Source: Liolophura sinensis
Lineage: Eukaryota > Mollusca > Polyplacophora > Chitonida > Chitonidae
DNA: 64,000 bases
Reading direction: 5' to 3'
Assembly: GCF_032854445.1 (NCBI RefSeq)
Contig: NC_088295.1
Span: 3,596,501-3,660,500, forward strand
The notes under the pieces: generated by a model
The model's input: the letters and a program-made list of their open reading frames with translations, nothing else
What the model was told of the DNA's origin: nothing
The model's database searches: none
Shown here: piece by piece, positions 29,001 through 38,000 of the stretch
Position numbering within the stretch: position 1 is the first letter of the stretch
How the letters are laid out: each line of letters begins with the position of its first letter
Made by a program: the position numbers and the translations under genes

Positions 29001-32000
29001 ACGGTGCGCGACAACCACCCAGTCGGTACATCTGTCCTCACCACATACGCTTTTGACAGGAACCAGGTAACAACCGTTTTCCAAACCGTCCAGCTTACAC
29101 CAATTGGTCATCAAGCTTTTCATGTCATTTATCGTGCGGGAAACTTTGATCTAATGATTGTCCTGTTATTTTCCAGGATCCTCTAACCTATTACCTGGAA
29201 AGTGACTCAAGTCCTTCGGGTTTAGAGTCGATGAATTTCTTCCGGATAGAGTCCAAAACAGGAGAGATCTACCTCAGACGCCCTCTTACTGAATCTACTC
29301 TCACCAGGTTCACTGTAAGTATAAGAAAACACCTTTCTGTAGTGCTGTACAGAAGTGTTGGAATCTTAAACTTAATTTCTGCTCACTCCTGTAGTTGAGA
29401 AACGGAATTGCTCAGTTGAAATATTTTATTTGAATTTCTCTAAATCACGTGATCTGTTTCCAGATGTTTGCCCGTATTGCTGACAAGGGCCCACCTTCTC
29501 GGAGTGCCAGGATCGCAGTCACCGTCAATGTGATCCGTGACCAGAAGCCATTCTTTGTCAACCCCCCGTTCCGAGCTTCCACTCAGGAGACACTGAGTGT
29601 TGGTGTCAGTGTTATCAGCGTAGAGGCTAGAGACACAGATTCAGCTGTAAGACTCTAACATTATATACATTAGCTCTACATTAACAGCTACTTTTCATCG
29701 GGACAACACTTTTCCTATAATACCCTTTTTATTTGTGACTCTAGACATTTCCATGGGTGAGTTTTGTGTTTCAGACTGGTGTTGTGTACCAGGTGACGGG
29801 AATTGAACCAGCATCCACCTATTTCGCTATCCAGAACAACCGCTCTGGGTTGATCACTATTGCACAAAACCTCCGCCTGGATAGAGCACTCCAGTACAAG
29901 GCAAGTCAACGTCAGCTTTTTGAAATCCTATTTTTTATTCGGATTTTCTGCATTTTTTTTTAATGTTTTTACTTGTTATAAATGTACATTTTCATGGATT
30001 GGATTGTGTTTGTTTCATTGTAGTTGAGAGTGGTCGCATTTGATCCGAGCTATCCCAAAGTCCAAGCGTCTGCCACGGTTACCATCGATGTTCAGAGGAA
30101 CATCAACCCTCCTCAGCTGACCAGCACTACATACAGAGCAACTGTGAGTGATACAGCCAAACTTGGCACCATGGTTGTCAGCCAGATCAACGCCACAGAT
30201 CGCGACGGAGATGATTTATCGTATCGCTTGACGGGTTCTAGCCAATGCCAGCAATACCTATACATGGACTCTTCCACAGGCAAAGTTTCTCTCAAACAGC
30301 TGCTCCGTGGGGTCAACATTAACCAATTGATCTGTACTGTAGAGGTGTCTGACAACGCCTACCCCACCCCCAAGACGGACACTGCCCAGCTGGTCATTGA
30401 CGTCACGGGCATGGCTCCGCCCACATTCAACCCAGTCCAGTACAACGCAAATGAGCAGGAAACTAGTCCAGTGAACAAGACCATACTGACAGTCAGTGCA
30501 ACCAAACCTAACATTACGGTGAGTTTCCATGCGAACTGTACGAGTTAGGGTAATCAAACCATACCCTCTTTCTTGTAAACTATTTTGCTATTGTAATCAA
30601 GCCCCTACATTGAGTTTAACTACATACGTAAAGCATATTTTTCCTTTTTGTGGATGAATTTCATTTCTGAAAAATGTGTAACTACATCTTATGTTTTTAT
30701 GTTCTTCGCCCCCAGGGTCAAATTGCCTATGAACTGGTTGGTGATTACTCTGCTGAGGCCTTCTTCCGAGTGGATCCGTCATCTGGAGAGGTTAAGATCA
30801 AGCAGGACCTTAGGAATGACAACCTCCAACAGCTGACCTATACGGCATACATCGCTGCCTACGACACGGCTTACCCCGAGGTGCAGCGCACAGCCACCGT
30901 GGTAGTCCAGGTGGGACGCAACCCCAACTCCCCACAGTTCACCCCAAACAGTTACCAGACAACCCTCAACGAGAGTGTGGCGGTGGGACACCCCGTCAAG
31001 GACCTGGTTGTCGCAGACCCAGACGGAGGAGCTGTCACATGTGCCATCATCGGTGATGCCAAGTCACAAGAGTACTTTGAAGTAGACAGGACAACGTGTG
31101 TTCTGAGGGTGAAGAAACCCCTTACAGGAGACCCGGACAGATCCACACAGTATGATATATCCATTCAGGCCACAGACAGCGATAAACCCCCCAGCAACTC
31201 GTTAGCCACGGTCACTGTGAGAGTTAATAGAGACCTGTCCGCTCCCATTTTCCAAAACCTCCCCAATGCTGTTCAGGTCAGAGAGGCTACCATCGCAGGC
31301 TCACAAGTTTTCATCGCCATTGCAACTGATAATGACAGAAAGGGTTCGATGCATTATGAGATGATTGGGGACTATCCAGCAAATATCTTCTTCATGGTGA
31401 ACAAAACCACAGGTCAAGTGACCATCAGAAATGCCATTAAGACAGACTCTTCTGCTGTCCCAGTGTACAATGTTAGGATACAGGCCTATGACTCTGCATA
31501 CCCAAACAACAGGGTCACTGCTGTACTCTCTGTAACCGCTCTGCGGAACCCCAGCACCCCGGCATTCAGCAGTTCCACATACACAAAGACCATTTCAGAT
31601 ACATTTACCCCAGGAACCACTGCCGTCCAGCTCACAGCCACCGATGCCGATCTCGATAAACTTCTGTTCGTGATGGAAGCCGATGCGTTTGTCAAGCAGT
31701 ACTTCTATGTCGTCCCTGACACGGGATCCATCAGTTTACTCAAGCCTCTTGTGGGCCTTCAAGCAAACCAGCGACAGTTTGATTTCAATGTCCTCGTGAC
31801 TGACCAGAGAACACCAGCCAAGACAAACCGTGCACGTGTTGTTATAACGGTCGATGCTGACTTCCCTCCAGCTTTCCAGGGCCTTCCATACACGCCCACA
31901 GTTGATGTGAACAGCGCAGTCAACGCAACAGTCTTCACTGTCACCGCCACAGATACCAACATCAATGGACAGGTTCGTTATCGACTCGATGGCTTCGAAC

Positions 32001-35000
32001 CAGGAATCCAGTACTTCTTTATCGATCAGGTCAGCGGCCAACTTAAAGTGAAGAACAGTCTTAGTGCGGATATATCTGGAACAAGAACGTACACATTGGG
32101 AGTAAAGGCATACAACACACTCAACCCCAACCTGGAGTCCACAACCACCATCACCATGACGGTCAACAGGAATCTCTACGCCCCGGAGTTCTCACCTAGG
32201 TCTTATTTTGGGAATGCTAATGACTACGACCCTATTGGCAAGAGTCTGTTGAGCATATCTGCCAGCGATGGTGATATCGTCTCCCCAGAGAACTATTTCA
32301 CCTATTCTCTTGCCACAACAGCACAAACTGAATATTTCACTGTGAATCCAGTGACTGGTATTCTTACCATCAAGAAACCCTTCGCCATGGACACCAGCAA
32401 CAGGGGTCAGTATAATATTCAAGTTTTGGCTACTGATCAAGGAAGGCCCAGCAGAACTGCTACAGCCAATGTACAAATTACTGTAGCACGTAATTTAAAT
32501 GCTCCAGAGTTTTTGACCAGCCCCACAGGCTACAGAAGGACTGTGCGAGAAGATTTCAACATCAGCGAACCCCTGATCGTCTTGTCGGCCAGAGACCTCG
32601 ATTCGTCGTCTTCTCTAAACGGTCAGTTCTCCTTCAGTATTACTGGACCATCATCGGCCACCAATGTCTTCATGATCGACCCTGTCTCTGGCGTACTGAA
32701 GCCTCGCTTCAGCCTGGTCTATGCGGACCTAGATCAGTACACTATGACAGTGGAGGTGCGAGACAAGGGCAACCCATCCAAGGCTCAACAACAGACGGTT
32801 GTCATTGACATCACCAGAGGCAGTAACCCGTCCTTTGGTTCATCAGAGTACATAGTTCAACTGGAAGACACTACTTTGCCTGGTACTGTTATCAAACAGC
32901 TGACTGCCATTGACCCTGTACCTAGTGGCCGGTTGCAGTACAGTATCACTGGCCAAGGGAAAGCACCGGAAATTTTCGATATCAACCCCAACAATGGTAA
33001 TGTGACCCTGAAAAAGAGCTTGAGAAATGACACCTCTGTGTCCACCTATCTTATCCTGGTGGAAGCCCACAGAGAAGGCGCCCCGAGTGAAAAGGGGATG
33101 ACCAGTATCCGGGTAATCATCAGTCGTAATGGCAACTTCCCCGTGTTTACTCTTGCTTACCTCAACTTCACCTTACCTGAGGACTATCCAATTAGTAAGG
33201 TGTTTGGCCAGGTGAATGCCACAGATGCCGATATAGGTGAAGGTGCTCGTATAACGTACACCATGCAGTCGGCTCACAACTTGTTCTATGTGAATCCCAA
33301 CTCTGGACAGCTCAGTGTGATCTCGCCTTTGACACAAGACACTGCTCCGGACTATCGCTTCTACATCCGTGCTGAAGACCATGGCCTCCCACCCAAGTCG
33401 GCAACTGCCACAATCCATGTCAAAGTGAACAGGAACTCTAACGCTCCAGTGTTTACACAAACCAGATACTTTGCTAATATATCAGAAACTGATTTGAAAG
33501 ATAAATCAGTGATAAAGGTGTCTGCTAAGGATACCGACACCCAAACCGTGAGTTACAGCATCCGTAGGAACCCACCAGATTCCCTTTACTTCAAAATTGA
33601 CCCCAGTAGCGGAGAGATCAAACTAGCAGCCCGGGTCAATGATATAACAACCTCCATGTTTACCTTCACTGTGGAGGCCAGTGACAACCAGACTCCTGTC
33701 AAATATGGGGAAGCTCAAGTGGAAGTGACGGTAATCCGCAATGCTAACGCGCCATTCTTCCCTCAGACTAGCTACAGAGTCACCATCGGGGAGTACACCC
33801 CAATACAACGCTCCTTAATAAACGTGTCTGCTACAGATGGGGACAGCCCTGATACGGCAAGCGGCCAACTCGAATACACATTCATTGAGAGCTCGAAATA
33901 CTTTTACATCTCGCGTAGCAATGGTATTGTCTACCTTACCAACCCCCTGGCCAATCCAGACTCTCAGAGCCAGTATAACTACACAGTACGTGTGACGGAC
34001 AACGGCTCCCCGCAAAAAACAGCAACTGTGCCGCTCACCATCAACATCGTGCGCAACGAGCATACTCCAACATTCATCTTAACAAGCTATAATACCACGG
34101 TTCCGGACACGTTGGCGATTGGCAGTACTGTTCTCTCTGTTGGGGCTTATGACGCTGACCAGGACAGTCCCTACAACAGAGATGTGAGTACAAATATTCA
34201 AGCGTTTCACTTCTTCCATTATGCCTATCTCAAATTAGTATTCCGTTGCTTGTTTTCTTTGCATTCTTTTCATTTTTGACCAATTGCTCTCTTGCAGACT
34301 CCAAATGCCAAGCTGAGGTTTACTGTTGACAATCCTAATGCTGCAAGCTACTTCAGTGTTGTTGGCAATGGAACAGTGGTAGTTAACAACTATCTGGCTT
34401 ACGATCCCGAGAAGAACCCCAAGTACACAGTAAGTGATTTTGTCACCATCTTTCTGAGATACATGTATTTACTTTGTTCATGAAATTCGTCTGAGTTTAT
34501 TTTTTACAAATCCGTGTTTTTTGTATTTCAGTTTAATGTAACGATCAGTGATAGTGGCTGGAACCCGAAATATGCCAAAGTTACGGTCACTGTGAATGTG
34601 AGGCGTACAGCAGTCACGCCAGGGCAGCTCCACTTCAGTCAGAAACAATACTAGTAAGTACCATACACAAGACTGCATTACTGCCAGAAAAGCTGGGGTC
34701 GAAAATACTAAAAAAACAAACAAAAAAAAAAAAAACAAAATACTATAATTATCATTTTAAAGTATCTTTATTGCCAGTCTTAATGATACATATTTTTTTT
34801 CTTTCTAGTTTGGAAGTTCCTGAGAACCACGAGGTTGGTGGCAAATCAATCAATGACAAAGGTTTTCTGTACCAACTGGACGCTGTTGATCAGCAGGTCA
34901 GCCTGCAGGTTTCGTGTTCCATTGAAGAGGGAGATCCAGAAGGTAGGTGGAAGGGACCCTGCGTTTAAGAATGCAAAAACTGAATTTGTATTTGCACCTA

Positions 35001-38000
35001 AAGTTGACAAGTAAATGTCATGTAACGCAAATTTCAGAATAAAGTTGCTGATGTTTCCTTTTCTCTCCATTCCAGATTTGTTCATTACACTACCAGATAA
35101 TTTCAAGAAAAACTGTAACCTGTACCTAAAAGGGTCGCTTAACCGCGAGAGTGTGAGTCGTCATGAACTGACCGTGTCCGTCGTTCACGTGGCCGATGCA
35201 CAGCGCAGACGAAAGCGGCAAGATAATGGTAAGATGTCAGATGAATCACGTAGCCTTCTTGAACTGCGCAAGCGTTTATCCATGAATAAATTGTTGGTAG
35301 TCCCCACTGGCTGACTCGGTCTCCTTGTTACAAACGATTATCCCCCCTCCTCCCATCACCATGCCCAATAATTGATAGCGGGTCTAGAGCAGTGGTTTAC
35401 TCGCCACCCTGTTTTGTCTACGCGCACGTTAGACTTTCATCATATGAATTTTGACAGAACCTAATCAAACGTAGTATTTCAAATGATGAAAATGAGCACG
35501 GTTGTTAATATGCTGTGTTTCATTTCAGTGTTTGCCAAGGATTACACGACTGTGGTGATTGTCGTGTTGGATATCAACGACAATGATCCAAAGTTCGTGT
35601 ACCCGGTATACCCTAAACAGACCAGTGTACCACAGGGAACGCTGTCTAATTATTACGGGATTGTAGACCGCAATGCTGACGCTGGTATCACCATCCTCAG
35701 ACTCAACGTAAGTATGGCTTCAAATGTAGTAGTGCAACGATCCAGTACATAAAACTGCAAGGAGACGCATGTGTAAATGGTACATGCTTTTGTTCTATAT
35801 CCTCACCATCATAAAACAGTAACTAAATCAGTTCCACTGTACTGAGCCATACGTTTGTTTTTTTTTTGTTTTTTTTTTTGTTTTTTTTTTTTTTAGTTTA
35901 TACATTGTATCAGTGTTCAAACCTTCTATTTTTTTCAGGCAACGGACATTGATTTGAAGGAGAATGGAACTCTAGGAGTGATCTTCCAGAAGGAGGCTGA
36001 CCGTGATGCTCGGACTCCATTCATGGTCCTGGAAAATGGGGAGGTAATCCTTGATGATAAGGTAGATCAGGTGACAGACACTGATCTGGAGCCCTACAGA
36101 TTCACGGTGATAGCCGAAGATCGTTATGGCCAGGTCGCCTCCAGGACTTCCTCGTCAAATGTTATCGTAAGTAGTGACTTCCATCGAAAGTACATGCAGC
36201 TGTTGACTTACATATATTCCCATGTTCTATTGATCTATCGGTTACAAATTGTCAAACTAAAGTTTCAACACTCCTTTCAAACATTTTAGAACAATGAGAA
36301 AATATTAACAGCATAGTTATAGACGAAATTTTTAGTGTCACATTTGAAGAAAAATTGAACTCAAAATGTAATAAGCTGGCTGATCAGCCTTCCTTGTTTT
36401 TAACACCCCCTCACCACATTTATTGACATCTTCCAGGTAAACGTTGTGGAGAACAAGAACCGCTACCTTCTGGAGATAGATGGTGCCCTAATGGATCTCG
36501 TTCCAAGGGAGGAAACCATCAGGAGGTGAGTTAAACCCTCTACATTCTGCCGTCACACTGACCAAATATTCAGTACCTTGATCAAACTATAAATATGATA
36601 AGGTGAGGTAAACCTTTCTGGTAATGTGGAGATCACTTCCTGGTATTCCTGTTCTATAAGGAGCTTAGATATACTCGCCGTCCATAGGGAGGACTGGGGG
36701 ACGTATTAATGAAATGGCTGACATCTTTAATTTACAGGGTTCTACAAAACAGCTTGGACAGAGTTATCCTGATTGAAGGCATGGAGAAATCTGCCACAGA
36801 TGGAAAGTGAGTACAACAGAAAGTCAATGTTAAAATGAAAAATCCTTTCGCAAAGTCATTTTTATTTTTATTTTTTTTTTTTTTATTCTTTTCAAACTTC
36901 ATGTTCCATTGATTTACCTTGATTTTTGGTCATTTTGTTTCGCCTAGGACCAGTGTAAACTTTGTACAGATCGATCCAGTATCAGATGAGATACTTGTGA
37001 GAAGCTCCGACTTGACTGTGTAAGTACAGCCATCTTCCTGCTCTCTTCACTACTGTGTCATCTTTTTGTGCTCGGTTGTTGGAGAGTTAACTAAGACACC
37101 CTATGCTATTTACTCAGGGAGTCCGTCACTGTGGTTAGAGCAGGAGTGCCTTTTGTGTCCTTGTCCATGTGAACTTTTCCCCTCTTTAATCCCCGCTAAC
37201 TGGCATTTAGCAGTGTAAGCCGTCTTCATTTTAACAGCCATGTTTGCTCAGCCTAAATAAGGTGTAGCTGTAGAGTCTGCCATTGGCCTCACCACAGCCT
37301 AACTGCATTTCCTCACCAGCTCACCTGTTTATAGCAGTGCTGTTCATCTCCAAACCAAGTCTTACCTTATCTATACCTTATACCTTCACTTCCAGTGAGT
37401 TTACGAATGAGATAGAGGACAATATCCAAGCCGGCTTGAATGACAACGGCATTGTGTATCAGAAGATTTACGAACCGAGCGTAAGCGCCTTAGCAACCCG
37501 GCCGATGAAGTCCTATGTGTGGTGGATGGACGATCCCTGGGCGGCTCTCATTGCCCTGGCCGCCATCATCATTCTCCTCTGCATCATTGGAATTATCATT
37601 ATCATCTTCACATGGTCCAGGTAAGGCTTTCCCTTTTTAATTCTTCTTTACAACTATTCACCCATAAAAACTACTTGTTAAACTTTTAACAACATTTAAA
37701 TCAAAATAGGCTGTAGTAGTTAACTCTCTTTAATGTTGACTTCACAGGTACACCAAATACCAGCATCAGTTCCGCACGTTCTACGGCGCTGGTGCATATG
37801 AAACCCAGCCAGAGTTCCAGGAGCCACCCAGCTTCCTGCGGGAGTATGAAACACAGGTGAGTGATGAATTCACACCAGACTACACAATGGACGGCTGTCG
37901 GTGGTACATTAGACTTGTCATCAAAACAAGTTCTATGTCAGACATGGCTATAGTTGGTTAGAAGGGCAGTTTATAACTTTTAATAATTTGGAATGCTTAT

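Noticed and set aside
34651-34656. TAG in the EC frame at the end of exon 96 as a gene end
   Set aside because: The TAG overlaps a strong donor (CTA|GTAAGT). Splicing to 34,809 restores the frame with YYLEVPENHEVGG and leads to the transmembrane exon.
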